A stretch of DNA of 64,000 bases from contig JAGNWK010000001.1 in the NCBI GenBank assembly GCA_017985985.1, forward strand, positions 1-64,000. Direction: 5' to 3'. Positions 46,740 through 56,310 of this stretch are shown here, piece after piece. The position numbers were made by a program, and so were the translations under genes. The notes under the pieces were generated by a model, which saw only the letters and a list, made by a program, of their open reading frames with translations, was not told the origin of the DNA and made no database searches. How positions within the stretch are numbered: position 1 is the first letter of the stretch; every line of letters starts with the position of its first letter. The DNA is from Oligoflexales bacterium (GTDB lineage: Bacteria; Bdellovibrionota_B; Oligoflexia; Oligoflexales; Bog-1112).

Positions 46740-48034
46740 TTTTCACCTCCTGCCGCAGCATCTACTTTTTTTGGAGCAGCAATACCTTCTCCAGCGGCAG
46801 CTTTATTCCCCATGGCTTTGGTATTGGCTTGTTCGACATACTGCATTTTTTTATTGGTAATAGCTTCAAACTGTAGGGACAGATTTTTGATTTCTTCAGA
46901 AAGTCTTACCCCAGCTTCACAGGTTCTAGGCATGTCTTCGACTCCAGCGGTAAGATCGACGAACATATTGCGAAAGGTATACCCCCCAACGGCTCCAGCC
47001 ATCTGTATCCGATCCATCCATGCTCCGAAGCTAGTCCATTCCGATACATAATGCTTAAATGTTTTCTTAAGGCCGTTTCCTACCCCATTGCCCCAGGCGT
47101 CGGGTTCGGCTGTTCTAAACTCCAACATGATGTCGAGTCCAATAGCGACCATGGTGGTGATAGCATCGCGTCTTTTCTTAAAAACTTCTCGATTGTGTTC
47201 ACGCTCAGCGCAGGCATCGAGCTCAATTCCAGCTTCTTGACCTTTTTCTGACAGGCTGCGGATGACTCCATCCAGTTGAACGGAGAGCTCATCTATCTGT
47301 TTGGCTGCCGCTTTATCACCTTCGCTTCTTAGATTCGTATAGTCTTTGAGTTCATTCGAGATACCGATCTGCTTGGAGCAATTACGGTTACTGAGCTGGT
47401 CCTTGTCGGTTAATCTTTCATTACTGACACAGGATCGCATGAGATAACGAAACGATCCGTTAGGAGCCCAGGAATCATAGAAAGTTTTTTCCATGGATCC
47501 ATTAGAGATGATCGTGCAGGCACTTGTGTTTTTTGAAGCTGCTGTAAAAAAATCATTGTTGCGGTACATCCTGTCTTTTTCTGAGATACTGAGGTTGCTG
47601 ATTTCGATGTCTTCTAGGCGGATCGTGTCGAGCCCCCCACTGATAATAGCCTGACTTTTGCATCTCATGATTTCAACATAGTCTGCATCTTTTGGTTTTT
47701 CATAAACGAGAAAAGGTGTTTCAGAATCTATAAATTTCTGAAGGCCAACGACAAAACGAGTGATGAAGAATTTCTTATCATCGAGGTCATGAGCAGAGAC
47801 TTTACCAAATCTTCTCCACGGTGGATCTTCCGGATCATCATCATCAGTTATTCCCAGTTTTGTGAGCTCTGATTTTTTTGAGCTTAACTCTGCTGCATCA
47901 GACGTTGCCTGTGATGCTTTGCGCGTTGCTCGTTGCGAGGGCTCCGTGCTGGCCTGGTCACAGGCTGCCAAGGAGAAATAAATAATAATAATGAGGATGG
48001 CAGATAGCAAAAAGCTGTGAGATGGAATCCTCAT
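46736..48034 (-). CDS. Lipoprotein of unknown function, first gene of the envelope operon
   Basis: 432 residues from ATG 48034; a GTG four codons earlier is possible. Lipobox FSLAAC gives Cys25. It shares DYVEIMRC and an SFRYLMRSCVSNERLTD block with the next gene, so the two arose by duplication. The second half is mostly helical with a long heptad-like stretch (KQIDELSVQLDGVIRSLSEK) and ends in an Ala/Gly/Lys-rich tail. No domain recognised. Confidence 0.65.
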   Translation of the reverse strand: MRIPSHSFLLSAILIIIIYFSLAACDQASTEPSQRATRKASQATSDAAELSSKKSELTKLGITDDDDPEDPPWRRFGKVSAHDLDDKKFFITRFVVGLQKFIDSETPFLVYEKPKDADYVEIMRCKSQAIISGGLDTIRLEDIEISNLSISEKDRMYRNNDFFTAASKNTSACTIISNGSMEKTFYDSWAPNGSFRYLMRSCVSNERLTDKDQLSNRNCSKQIGISNELKDYTNLRSEGDKAAAKQIDELSVQLDGVIRSLSEKGQEAGIELDACAEREHNREVFKKRRDAITTMVAIGLDIMLEFRTAEPDAWGNGVGNGLKKTFKHYVSEWTSFGAWMDRIQMAGAVGGYTFRNMFVDLTAGVEDMPRTCEAGVRLSEEIKNLSLQFEAITNKKMQYVEQANTKAMGNKAAAGEGIAAPKKVDAAAGGEN

Positions 48035-48304
48035 GATAGTCGACACCCTCGTTCTAAGCTCTGGAGCGAGCGAAGCTCTTTTCGTCTTTTTGGGCGTAAA
48101 TCTTTAAAAACAAGATAAAAACTGTATGTCTTTAGCTCCTTAAGCTGCTAACAAGCTGCAGATTCTGATTTCCGTCTCATTTTTACTTCTAAAAAAATAA
48201 GGGAGAGAGGAAATCCTTTTAATTTTATCAAAAATCATGTAACTCTTGGCTAGCTTGGTCATTTAATTTAAAAGTAGGTGAATTCTCAATTCTTCTAAGG
48301 AATT
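48035..48304. other. Divergent promoter region, envelope operon / nucleotide transporter
   Basis: 270 AT-rich bp between the first lipoprotein gene (minus) and the nucleotide transporter (plus). It must hold both promoters, but I see no -35/-10 pair good enough to name, and no RNA gene or repeat. Confidence 0.4.
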
Positions 48305-49816
48305 ATGAGGGAAGAAGACGTATTTATGCTCCATGTTTTAAATAGGGCACAAAAATTCATGTTCCCCATTCGGAAGGAGGAGTTGAGAAAATTCTTACCG
48401 ATGCTCGCTCTTTTTTTTCTGATTTCCTTAGTTTACAACATTCTTCGTTCTATGAAAATTGCCCTCGTAATCTCCGCTCCCCAGTCAGGAGCAGAGATTA
48501 TTCCCTACTTAAAAGTTTGGGGGATCTTGCCGGGGGCTTTATTACTGACCTACATCTTTACGGTCTTATCAAGACGTTTGAGTCGGGAGTATGTATTCTA
48601 CTCTATGGTCTCAATCTTCCTGTCTTTTTTTCTAATCTTCGCCTGTATCCTGTATCCTTTTAGCTCTTATTTAGAATTGTCAGGGCTAGCTTCGTACTTG
48701 TCGGAGCGGCTTCCCAAGGGGGCTCATGGCTTTGTTTCGATGGTGCGTTATTGGCATTTTAGTCTTTTCTATTTATTTTCAGAGCTTTGGGGAAGTGTGG
48801 TCCTCTCGATGCTTTTCTGGGGTTTTGTCAATGAGGTGACAAAGATGGCAGAGGCGGAGAGGTTCTACAGCGTATTTTCGGCTTCAGGGCAGCTTTCGTG
48901 TATAGCAGCAGGGCAGCTCGGACTCCTGTTTTCGTTTGAGAAGGCAAAGTGGGACGACTCTGTTCACATCTTGCTTGGTCTGGTTCTGGCGTCTGGACTT
49001 GGGATCATAGGGCTATTTTTCCACCTTAGTCGAGTTTTTGGCCCTGAAGTGCATGAAGGGGCTCACACTTCAGAGGGGGCGACGACTAAGGGCAAAGGTC
49101 GTTCTCAGGGTTTTTCTCTTGCAGAGTCAGTTTATTATGTCATGCACTCCCGCTACTTGATTTATATCGTGTTGATGGTGGTTGGTTATAATCTGGTGTT
49201 TAATTTGACGGATGTTCTTTGGACAAATCAGCTTGGTCAACGCTTTCATGAGGACCCTGGGGCGATTAATCTCTATATGAGCAAGATGACGACAGCCAAG
49301 GGTATAGTCTCAGCCATCTCAGCCGTTTTCCTTTGTGGGTATGTCCTTCGTCGTTTTGGCTGGCTGGCGGGTGCTCTCGTAACCCCGCTGATTATTTTTG
49401 TGACGAGCATTATCTTCTTGCCGTTAACCCTGTCTAGTCAGTCCTCCACCCTGGAGGCCTTGACCTTGGCGCTTCATTCACCCGTCAGTTTAGCGGTGTT
49501 TATTGGCGCTATTCAGAACACGCTGACGAGGGCTTCCAAGTATACGTTCTTCGATGCTACTAAAGAGATGTCTTTTATACCCCTATCTCGATCGGAACAG
49601 CGAAAAGGGAAGGCTGTTGTGGATGGGATCAGCTCCAGGCTGGGGAAGTCGGGAGGCTCCTTGATTTATCAATGTCTCCTCCTTTTGCTGACAAGTATCT
49701 CTGCGGCAACCCCTTACATTATTGGGATAGTTTTTATCACCTTGTTTTTGTGGATTTATGCCATATTCAAGTTGAATAAAGAGATGAAGCCTTTGCGAAA
49801 CCCTCGTCACTTTTGA
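48305..49816 (+). CDS. ATP/ADP-type nucleotide transporter, Tlc/NTT family
   Basis: 503 residues, about 12 membrane helices, the family's usual length. The N-terminal block IRKEELRKFLPMLALFFLI and the YNILRSMKIALVI segment, the FWGFVNEVTKMAEAERFYSVF loop and the KYTFFDATKEMSFIPLS block are all characteristic of Tlc/NTT carriers. AAGGA precedes the ATG. Family members in obligate intracellular bacteria swap host ATP for ADP or import other nucleotides; substrate cannot be read from sequence. Strongest single sign of intracellular life here. Confidence 0.93.
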   Translation: MREEDVFMLHVLNRAQKFMFPIRKEELRKFLPMLALFFLISLVYNILRSMKIALVISAPQSGAEIIPYLKVWGILPGALLLTYIFTVLSRRLSREYVFYSMVSIFLSFFLIFACILYPFSSYLELSGLASYLSERLPKGAHGFVSMVRYWHFSLFYLFSELWGSVVLSMLFWGFVNEVTKMAEAERFYSVFSASGQLSCIAAGQLGLLFSFEKAKWDDSVHILLGLVLASGLGIIGLFFHLSRVFGPEVHEGAHTSEGATTKGKGRSQGFSLAESVYYVMHSRYLIYIVLMVVGYNLVFNLTDVLWTNQLGQRFHEDPGAINLYMSKMTTAKGIVSAISAVFLCGYVLRRFGWLAGALVTPLIIFVTSIIFLPLTLSSQSSTLEALTLALHSPVSLAVFIGAIQNTLTRASKYTFFDATKEMSFIPLSRSEQRKGKAVVDGISSRLGKSGGSLIYQCLLLLLTSISAATPYIIGIVFITLFLWIYAIFKLNKEMKPLRNPRHF

Positions 49817-49921
49817 CTTACCCTGACCTCTAAGAACTGCCGATTGTTTGCACTTGCGTGGACGGAACTAGGGGCATACAGTCTGACCTCTTTAACTGCT
49901 GTGGCACTTCGTTTGTGGCAA

Positions 49922-49968
49922 GAGGGCTTGGGAGAAAACCGCGCAGTCTCCAGTTTTTTCCCAAACCC
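49922..49968. repeat. Palindrome family B element upstream of recA
   Basis: AGGGCTTGGGAGAAAAC pairs with GTTTTTTCCCAAACCCT around CGCGCAGTCTCCA. It follows the nucleotide transporter gene by about 105 bp and could be a terminator or part of the recA leader. Confidence 0.5.
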
Positions 49969-50024
49969 TCTTCCTCGTCATGAAGGAACACAGTTTCATA
50001 TATCTACACAGCCGAGGTTTTAGC

Positions 50025-51215
50025 ATGTCGTCTCTACAGTCTGGAGCTCCTTCTCCGAATCAATTTATTCCCGGTCAAAATATTCCGGAAGACAAGGAAA
50101 AAAGAAAATTATTAGACGTAGCGGTGGGAGCGATTGAGAAGCAATTTGGCAAGGGCTCCATCATGCGTTTGGGTAAGGATTCCGCCCAACCCGTGGAAGT
50201 GATCTCTACAGGTTGTCTTTCTATCGACATAGCCCTGGGGGTCGGAGGACTAGCCAAGGGCCGTATTATTGAGATTTTTGGACCAGAGTCGAGTGGGAAA
50301 ACCACTATGACTTTGCACGCCATTGCAGAGGGTCAGCGTCAAGGTGGGATGTGTGCTTTTATTGATGCTGAGCATGCTTTGGATACAACCTATGCGAAGA
50401 AGATCGGGGTTGATCTCGATAATCTTTTAGTCTCTCAGCCGGATTCTGGGGAACAGGCTCTTGAAATCGTCGAGATGCTGGTTCGTAGCAACGCCGTCGA
50501 TATGATCGTGGTCGACTCCGTGGCGGCTCTCACACCCAAGGCAGAGTTGGAAGGTGAGATGGGGGATAAGCATATGGGACTTCAGGCTCGTCTTATGTCT
50601 CAGGCCCTTAGAAAGTTAACGGGGGTTATTTCACGTTCTAAGTGTGTGCTTATTTTCATTAACCAATTGAGGATGAAAATAGGAGTTATGTTTGGTAATC
50701 CGGAGACGACAACGGGGGGGAACGCCTTGAAGTTTTACTCCTCTGTGCGACTCGACATACGTAGGATCTCCTCGGTTAAGGATGGTGAGGACACTATGGG
50801 GAACAGGGTCCGAGTAAAGGTCGTGAAGAATAAATTGGCAGCGCCTTTTAAACAGGCTGAGTTTGATCTGATGTTTGATCAGGGCTTCTCTCGTTCAGGG
50901 GACTTGCTTGATCTTGCAGTGAATAAGAACATTGTTAAAAAAGCAGGGACTTGGTTTTCTTATGGAGAAGACCGCTTAGGACAGGGTCGAGATGCAGCGA
51001 AGTCTTATCTAGAGGAACATCTCGACGTCATGGCTTCCATTGAAAAGGAAGTGAAGCGAGAGTATGGGATTGGCAGGCCTAGTGAAGTCAGTTCTGAACT
51101 GAAGCCGGAGCTCATGGTGGAGGCAGATGCCGCTGTCAAAGTTGATAAGTCTAAGGTTCTGGAAAAAGTCCGGATGAATGCCTCAAAATCGGTACAGGAT
51201 GGCAATGGGCACTAG
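50025..51215 (+). CDS. recA: Recombinase RecA
   Basis: 396 residues from ATG 50025 (GAGG upstream); a longer frame from 49980 lacks support. Walker [10 protein letters not shown] is at 86-94, Walker [11 protein letters not shown] follows, with loop L1 [14 protein letters not shown] and loop L2 [20 protein letters not shown]. It is somewhat longer than usual because of both N- and C-terminal extensions. No LexA-box-like repeat is visible upstream. Confidence 0.97.
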   Translation: MSSLQSGAPSPNQFIPGQNIPEDKEKRKLLDVAVGAIEKQFGKGSIMRLGKDSAQPVEVISTGCLSIDIALGVGGLAKGRIIEIFGPESSGKTTMTLHAIAEGQRQGGMCAFIDAEHALDTTYAKKIGVDLDNLLVSQPDSGEQALEIVEMLVRSNAVDMIVVDSVAALTPKAELEGEMGDKHMGLQARLMSQALRKLTGVISRSKCVLIFINQLRMKIGVMFGNPETTTGGNALKFYSSVRLDIRRISSVKDGEDTMGNRVRVKVVKNKLAAPFKQAEFDLMFDQGFSRSGDLLDLAVNKNIVKKAGTWFSYGEDRLGQGRDAAKSYLEEHLDVMASIEKEVKREYGIGRPSEVSSELKPELMVEADAAVKVDKSKVLEKVRMNASKSVQDGNGH

Positions 51216-52410
51216 AACTGATAAATCTGTTTCTCCTGCGGGTAAGGTGGGCCTCGTTGTGGCCGTAGCGGTCGGTTTGAATGCTATGATTGGAGCTGGG
51301 ATTGTCGCTATCCCTGCTTTTTTGTCTCATGAGGCTGGCCCTGCCGGAACGATCTCTTTTATCCTCAGTATTCTAATCGTTCTCTGCATGGGGCTTTCTC
51401 TCGCTACGCTCGAGATTTTGCACCCGACAGAAGCTTGGTCTTATACTTACCCCAGTTCTTGGGGTGGTCATAGGCTGGGAATTTTGTCGTCTAGTTTCTA
51501 TCTGATCGGAGTGACCGTGGCAATGGGCTTTCTGGTCCAACAGGCAGGGGTCTGGTTTCAGCACCTCATTCCCATGGAGGACCAGCGTCTTCTGGGTCTT
51601 CTTGTCTTTGCTGCTCTTGTTCTTCTTGTCTTAGCAGGGGCTGTGATCTCTTCCTGGGGGCAGTATCTTATCGCTATCGTAGTGGTGGGATCTTTATTAG
51701 CGACGTCTTCTGTGTGTTTTTCTCACTGGGATTCTAAGTTGCTCTCCCCCTTTGCTCCACATGGGCTTTCTGGCATTCTTGCGGCGACTCCCAAGGCCAT
51801 GTTCAGTCTTCTTGGGTTTGAAAGTGTAGTTTCGCTTTTCTCTATCGTAAAGGATCCCCATAAAAACGTACCGAAAGCCTGTGTTTTGAGTGTGCTGGTC
51901 GTGGGGGGGCTGTACCTGATTTTTGCTTCGTCTGTGCTTGTTTCCATACCCCCGTTCTTTTTTGAGAAGGGAGCTGAAGAGACTCTATCTTCCGTTCTAG
52001 GTAGGGCTTTTCCTGAGCATGTTTATCTCTCTTTCTTTCTATGGCTGGGTGGCTTGTTTGGGATATTGGGTACTCTTCATTCGATGATCTGGTCGTCAGG
52101 GCTTCTTTTTGTCAATGTGCTGAGAAAAGTGCGGGCTAAGCCTTTCTGTTCGTTTTTTAAAAAAAATCTTCCCCATGAGAAGATGTGCCTGCTTCTTTCG
52201 AGCGCTTTGATCGCGACTGTTGCGTTGAATCTCAGCAGTTCCTTGATTTTAGATCTCGCTGTTTTTTTGATTGCTGCAGCACAGGTTCTTTCTATCATGG
52301 CACTTCTCTTTGAGCGTAGTCTTTGGCGTACAGGGCGGAATTTTCTGACCCTGATGGCTATCGCTGGAGGTGCTGTCTTTATGTACTACTCCCTAAAACC
52401 ATGGTTTTGA
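51205..52410 (+). CDS. APC-superfamily amino acid permease
   Basis: 401 residues from ATG 51205 with AGGA upstream, overlapping the end of recA by 11 bp. About 12 helices. The first carries [14 protein letters not shown], the helix-breaking motif of APC amino acid carriers, and [25 protein letters not shown] matches the sixth-helix region. The substrate is unknown. Likely a source of amino acids from the host. Confidence 0.85.
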   Translation: MGTRTDKSVSPAGKVGLVVAVAVGLNAMIGAGIVAIPAFLSHEAGPAGTISFILSILIVLCMGLSLATLEILHPTEAWSYTYPSSWGGHRLGILSSSFYLIGVTVAMGFLVQQAGVWFQHLIPMEDQRLLGLLVFAALVLLVLAGAVISSWGQYLIAIVVVGSLLATSSVCFSHWDSKLLSPFAPHGLSGILAATPKAMFSLLGFESVVSLFSIVKDPHKNVPKACVLSVLVVGGLYLIFASSVLVSIPPFFFEKGAEETLSSVLGRAFPEHVYLSFFLWLGGLFGILGTLHSMIWSSGLLFVNVLRKVRAKPFCSFFKKNLPHEKMCLLLSSALIATVALNLSSSLILDLAVFLIAAAQVLSIMALLFERSLWRTGRNFLTLMAIAGGAVFMYYSLKPWF

Positions 52411-52553
52411 ACAAGATCGCGAACGCAATCTCTCCTCCCAGTGGGGGAGTGGTGCTTCCCTCCAACGTCATAAGTGGGCTTGAGATTCGGCTAAGTTCTT
52501 GATACACAAGAGATCATTGTATTCCTTCGGCTTTTGTTTTCATGGGGACTCCG

Positions 52554-53276
52554 ATGCGTAGAAACTCTTTGTTAAGACTTAGGTCGGTTTTTCTTGTTTT
52601 TGTTTTTTCAAATTTCTTTGCGAGTGTCGCTTTTTCTGTGTGGTGGCCCTTCTCAAAGAAGCCTAAGACTGCTCCAGTCGATGTTGCTCAACCTCTGATT
52701 CTAAAGCCTGGACAGCCTTCTGATGAGCCGCACGGATTTGAGCTCATAGAGGATGATTTAGAGTCTGCCCTGCCGGGAGTATCCCTTGCTGGAGTCGGAG
52801 CGCCAGCGCCAGTGGCTGGGGTAGAGCCACTTGCTGGAGTCGAGGCAGAGTCAGCGGCTGGAGGAGGCGATCTGCCATTAACTGAATTTCTTTCCGGAGG
52901 AGCAGCGGCGGTTGCGCCTCCTGCGGGCTTATCAGAGCCTGGAGCCAGTGTAGAAGCTCTTTCTGGGTATTCGGCTCAACCAGCTCCAGAGGGCTGTCCT
53001 CTCAGTTCCCCTAGTCTATGCAATGCTCCTGGCGGAGTTGTTGTCGGGCATTTTCCACCACCAGCTCTTTTTCTTGCAGCGGCAGCCGGCTCTGGAGCCC
53101 CGGTCTTTGGATCAGCTTCTGTTCGCTATGCAGGCTGTGCAGCGGCCCCCTCTACTGCGGCAGGATCAACAAGGCCAGTGGCTTTGTGTTCTTACATGAA
53201 GTCGCTGGTCATTTCTTGGGCTAGAGGAATTTGTAATCTTTTTGGATTTTTTCTGGGGCGTAGCCGCCTTCGTTAG
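52554..53276 (+). CDS. Exported Ala/Gly/Pro-rich protein, unknown function
   Basis: 240 residues from ATG 52554 (GGGGA 6 bp upstream); ATG 52542 is also possible. Signal peptide at about 1-27 (VFLVFVFSNFFASVAFS). The mature part is low-complexity, rich in Ala, Gly, Pro and Val, with repeated AGVEPLAGVEAES-like units, and six Cys in the second half. It ends in a hydrophobic segment and a basic GRSRLR tail, which might anchor it. No domain recognised. Confidence 0.55.
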   Translation: MRRNSLLRLRSVFLVFVFSNFFASVAFSVWWPFSKKPKTAPVDVAQPLILKPGQPSDEPHGFELIEDDLESALPGVSLAGVGAPAPVAGVEPLAGVEAESAAGGGDLPLTEFLSGGAAAVAPPAGLSEPGASVEALSGYSAQPAPEGCPLSSPSLCNAPGGVVVGHFPPPALFLAAAAGSGAPVFGSASVRYAGCAAAPSTAAGSTRPVALCSYMKSLVISWARGICNLFGFFLGRSRLR

Positions 53277-53313
53277 TTCTATCGTATCTGTAACGCTCAT
53301 GGTTTGCACAGAG

Positions 53314-53343
53314 TTGACATCGCTTTGTGTGAACCCATAGACT
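53314..53343 (+). promoter_or_regulatory. Likely sigma-70 promoter of the YceI gene
   Basis: A consensus -35 TTGACA at 53314-53319, an 18-bp spacer and TAGACT at 53338-53343 precede the YceI gene, whose ribosome-binding site is AAGGAG. The -10 matches four of six consensus bases. Confidence 0.55.
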
Positions 53344-53377
53344 AGATAACACCCTATTTTCACCCAAGGAGTTTCAC

Positions 53378-54040
53378 ATGAGAGCTTCGCTACTTCTTCC
53401 TGTCAGTCTGACTTTTCTACTCAATCCCTTTGCTCATTCTGTTTTTGCAGCAGGTAAAGTAGCGGCAAAAGCTGAAGTCGTGCCAGCTAAGACGACAGCT
53501 GCTGGTGGTTTTAAAAGCTATGATTTGGACAAGGCGCACTCCAAGGTCGGCTTTGAAGTTTCCCACTTGGTGATATCGACTGTCGATGGTCAGTTTAACC
53601 AGTTCTCTGGCTCTTTTGACTATGATGAAGCTAACCAGTTGATGAAGAATGCGAAAATCGACATCGATGTAGGAAGCATCAGTACGAATGAACCAGACCG
53701 TGATAAGCACTTGAAAAGCCCAGATTTCTTCGATGTGGCAAAACACCCGAAGATGTCTTTCGAAGATATCAAACTTGTAGCTGCAAATGGAAAGCCAAGT
53801 AAAGTTCAGGGGACTTTGAATATGCACGGAGTGAAGAAAGAAGTGACTCTCGATGTCGATTTCAAAGGTTCAGCTAAAGATCCTTGGGGGAACCAGAAAA
53901 TTGTTTTCAACTTGGAAGGTCACCTCAACCGCAAAGACTTCGGCCTGAACTGGAATAAAGCACTAGACTCTGGTGGTGTTGTTGTGGGAGAAGAGGTGAA
54001 GATTGTGATTAAAGTCGAAGCTAATATGAAAAAAAGCTAG
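53378..54040 (+). CDS. YceI-family periplasmic protein
   Basis: 220 residues. Signal peptide at about 1-25 (NPFAHSVFAAG). The YceI lipocalin-like domain begins SYDLDKAHSKVGFEVSHL and contains SISTNEPDRDKHLKSPDFFDVAKHPKM and MHGVKKEVTLDV, the family hallmarks. It binds an isoprenoid-like ligand in homologues. It has its own strong promoter and Shine-Dalgarno site, so it may be well expressed. Confidence 0.92.
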   Translation: MRASLLLPVSLTFLLNPFAHSVFAAGKVAAKAEVVPAKTTAAGGFKSYDLDKAHSKVGFEVSHLVISTVDGQFNQFSGSFDYDEANQLMKNAKIDIDVGSISTNEPDRDKHLKSPDFFDVAKHPKMSFEDIKLVAANGKPSKVQGTLNMHGVKKEVTLDVDFKGSAKDPWGNQKIVFNLEGHLNRKDFGLNWNKALDSGGVVVGEEVKIVIKVEANMKKS

Positions 54041-54077
54041 GAAATGAAGTCAAGAAGAGAAGTTAAATCAAAATTCT

Positions 54078-54563
54078 ATGGATAAGGTCTCTGCATCCTC
54101 CTATAAATCGCCTCTGCATATCTGCCTTTTTCAGCCCGAGATTCCTCAGAATACCGGGAATATAGGCCGCCTGTCCTTAGCGACAGGCTCGGTCTTGCAT
54201 CTGATCAAACCCATTGGATTTTCGTTGAATGACTACTATTTGAAGCGAGCTGGCCTCGACTACTGGGAGTATGTAGATCTTCGTATTCATGACAGCTTTG
54301 CAGATTGTTTGGGGAGTTTTCCTGAGAAGCCTAGGATGGCTTTTTTGTCCACAAAGGCTGAGAAAAGTCTTTGGGAGATGCCTGAGCTGGATCTTTTAGT
54401 GTTTGGCAGAGAGACCTCGGGATTGCCTGATTCTTTCAGAGAGCAGTATCCAGACTCATTTTACAAGATTCCCATGTTCCATGAGAAGGTTCGAAGTCTC
54501 AATCTGGCGACGAGTGCAGGAATTAGTGTCTACGAACAGTTGCGGTGGCGAGCTATTTCTTGA
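54078..54563 (+). CDS. trmL: tRNA (cytidine/uridine(34)-2'-O)-methyltransferase TrmL
   Basis: 161 residues. SPOUT-class methyltransferase with the trefoil knot: FQPEIPQNTGNIGRL at the N-terminus, LLVFGRETSGLPDSF and VRSLNLATSAGISVYEQLRW at the C-terminus, as in TrmL. It methylates the wobble ribose of leucine tRNAs. Confidence 0.94.
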   Translation: MDKVSASSYKSPLHICLFQPEIPQNTGNIGRLSLATGSVLHLIKPIGFSLNDYYLKRAGLDYWEYVDLRIHDSFADCLGSFPEKPRMAFLSTKAEKSLWEMPELDLLVFGRETSGLPDSFREQYPDSFYKIPMFHEKVRSLNLATSAGISVYEQLRWRAIS

Positions 54564-54597
54564 GCTTTTTGCCTCTTAAGAAAACATCGGGAGATCT

Positions 54598-56163
54598 ATG
54601 AATAAGTTAGGGTCCTATCTATTTTTTTTATCATCCATATTCCTCTCTGGAAGCTTAGCTCAGGCAGAGTCTGTCCCGGAGATTCCCTTGACTCAGGTTC
54701 TACACGGTTTTATGAGTCACCAGGACGGCACAGTTCTGGGAGAAGTCCTCCTGTCTGATGAGAAAAACGATGAAAAACATGTAAGAATAAAAACTTATAG
54801 ATTCACTTCTCAGATCTGGCCTGTGACTACGACAGCTGATGTCCCGACTACAGAGTGGAAGCACAGATTGACACTCTATATTCCAGATGATCTCAATCAG
54901 GATACAGCTCTACTCCATGTCGGTGGTGGGTACAACTGGGACAAAGATGGCAAAGAAAACTTTCAGGAATCCAGAGAGAAGCTTGATTTTGTGGGCATTG
55001 CACAGAAGAACCGAGCGATCGTGGTTCATCTTCAAGATGTACCCAATCAATTTCTAAGCGTGGGTGGTCGGTTTCAAAAAGAAGATCAAATCCTAGCATA
55101 CACGTACATGCAAGTGATGAAGGACCCTCTAAAGAATGCCTATCTGGCAGGTCATTTGCCCATGGTAAAGGCTATTTTAAAAGGAATGGATGCCGTTCAA
55201 AGTATTCTGCTGAAGGAAGAGATTGGCATAAAAGGATTTGTCCTCTCCGGAGCTTCGAAGAGGGGTTGGGCAGTCTGGCTTGCAGTTCTTGAGGATGAAC
55301 GGATTCAGGCGATTATTCCTATCGTTATCGATATTCTCAACACACAGAAGTCTATATCGCATATCTGCTACACCTACCAAGATGGCTGTCCTTTTGCGCT
55401 GAGAGACTACGCCGAAGCCGGTGTTACCTCCCGTCTTGAGACAGAAGAGTTTGCAGATCTGATGAAGATTGAAGATCCCTTTAGTTATTTAGGGCCAGGC
55501 TATGCTCCCCGTTATCGCGTCAGGATGGCCAAACCTAAACTTATTATTTCAGCGAGTGGTGATGACTTCTTCACTCCGGACTCATCGTGGTGGTATTTTC
55601 AGGCACTTCCAGGGCTTCAAAATCATATTCGCTATTTACCAAATTCTATGCACTACTTTGCTGGCAATCCCATCAGCGATTCGACGAAAAGTCTGGAATC
55701 TATCAACCAGTCTGTCCTGTCTTACTTTGGTTTTATTCTTCATCAAAAAACCTTGCCGAAATTGAGTTGGTCCTTTTCACAGGATCAGATTCACTTGCTC
55801 TCATCTCACAAGCCCAAAAAAGCCGTTCTTTGGTCAGCCCAAAACGAAGAGTCTAGGGATTTTCGATTCATCAATAAGCACACGACATGGCATCTTCTTA
55901 AGAAGCGGATCAGGCTCTTCTTTTCTATGGAAGTTTGTGACACTTGCTATGTTGCACAGGAAGTTCCATTAACTTGCGAGGGGGCTAGTTGCGAGATTAT
56001 CACTCAGAGCCCTGCTATCAAAAAAGGCTGGCAAGCTTCTTTCTTAGAGTTGCATTATGACATTGACGGTACAGACTTCGTTCTCAGTACAGAGGTGCAT
56101 ATCCGTGAAGCAGCCCATCCGAGTTCTCATGGTGCCGTCAAAGAGCTTCCTGGCGGACATTAG
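54598..56163 (+). CDS. PhoPQ-activated pathogenicity-related protein, PqaA-like
   Basis: 521 residues with a signal peptide (about 1-23, ending in SLAQAES). Alpha/beta-hydrolase-like core of the PqaA family: LLHVGGGYN for the oxyanion region, VLSGASKRGWAVWL with the candidate nucleophile Ser near 218, and KLIISASGDDFFTPDSSWWYF with the later acid. The C-terminal domain is beta-rich. Homologues occur in Salmonella and Legionella and in amoebae. Its role here is unknown. Confidence 0.87.
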   Translation: MNKLGSYLFFLSSIFLSGSLAQAESVPEIPLTQVLHGFMSHQDGTVLGEVLLSDEKNDEKHVRIKTYRFTSQIWPVTTTADVPTTEWKHRLTLYIPDDLNQDTALLHVGGGYNWDKDGKENFQESREKLDFVGIAQKNRAIVVHLQDVPNQFLSVGGRFQKEDQILAYTYMQVMKDPLKNAYLAGHLPMVKAILKGMDAVQSILLKEEIGIKGFVLSGASKRGWAVWLAVLEDERIQAIIPIVIDILNTQKSISHICYTYQDGCPFALRDYAEAGVTSRLETEEFADLMKIEDPFSYLGPGYAPRYRVRMAKPKLIISASGDDFFTPDSSWWYFQALPGLQNHIRYLPNSMHYFAGNPISDSTKSLESINQSVLSYFGFILHQKTLPKLSWSFSQDQIHLLSSHKPKKAVLWSAQNEESRDFRFINKHTTWHLLKKRIRLFFSMEVCDTCYVAQEVPLTCEGASCEIITQSPAIKKGWQASFLELHYDIDGTDFVLSTEVHIREAAHPSSHGAVKELPGGH

Positions 56164-56233
56164 TTTTGAGAACTTATCTTGACAGACTCAGGTCTATAAA
56201 ATAAAAGACTGTTTCAGACTTTAGAAGAGTCCT

Positions 56234-56310
56234 AGGGGCATAGCTCAGCTGGTTAGAGCATTAGCCTTACAAGCTAAGGGTCCACGGTTCGAATCCGTGT
56301 GCCCCTACCA
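56234..56310 (+). tRNA. tRNA-Val (anticodon TAC)
   Basis: 77 nt including encoded CCA. The acceptor stem AGGGGCA/TGCCCCT pairs completely; D arm GCTCAGCTGGTTAGAGC; anticodon stem TTAGC/GCTAA around CTTACAA with anticodon TAC; variable loop GGGTC; T arm CACGGTTCGAATCCGTG. Reads GTA and probably other GTN codons. Confidence 0.97.
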
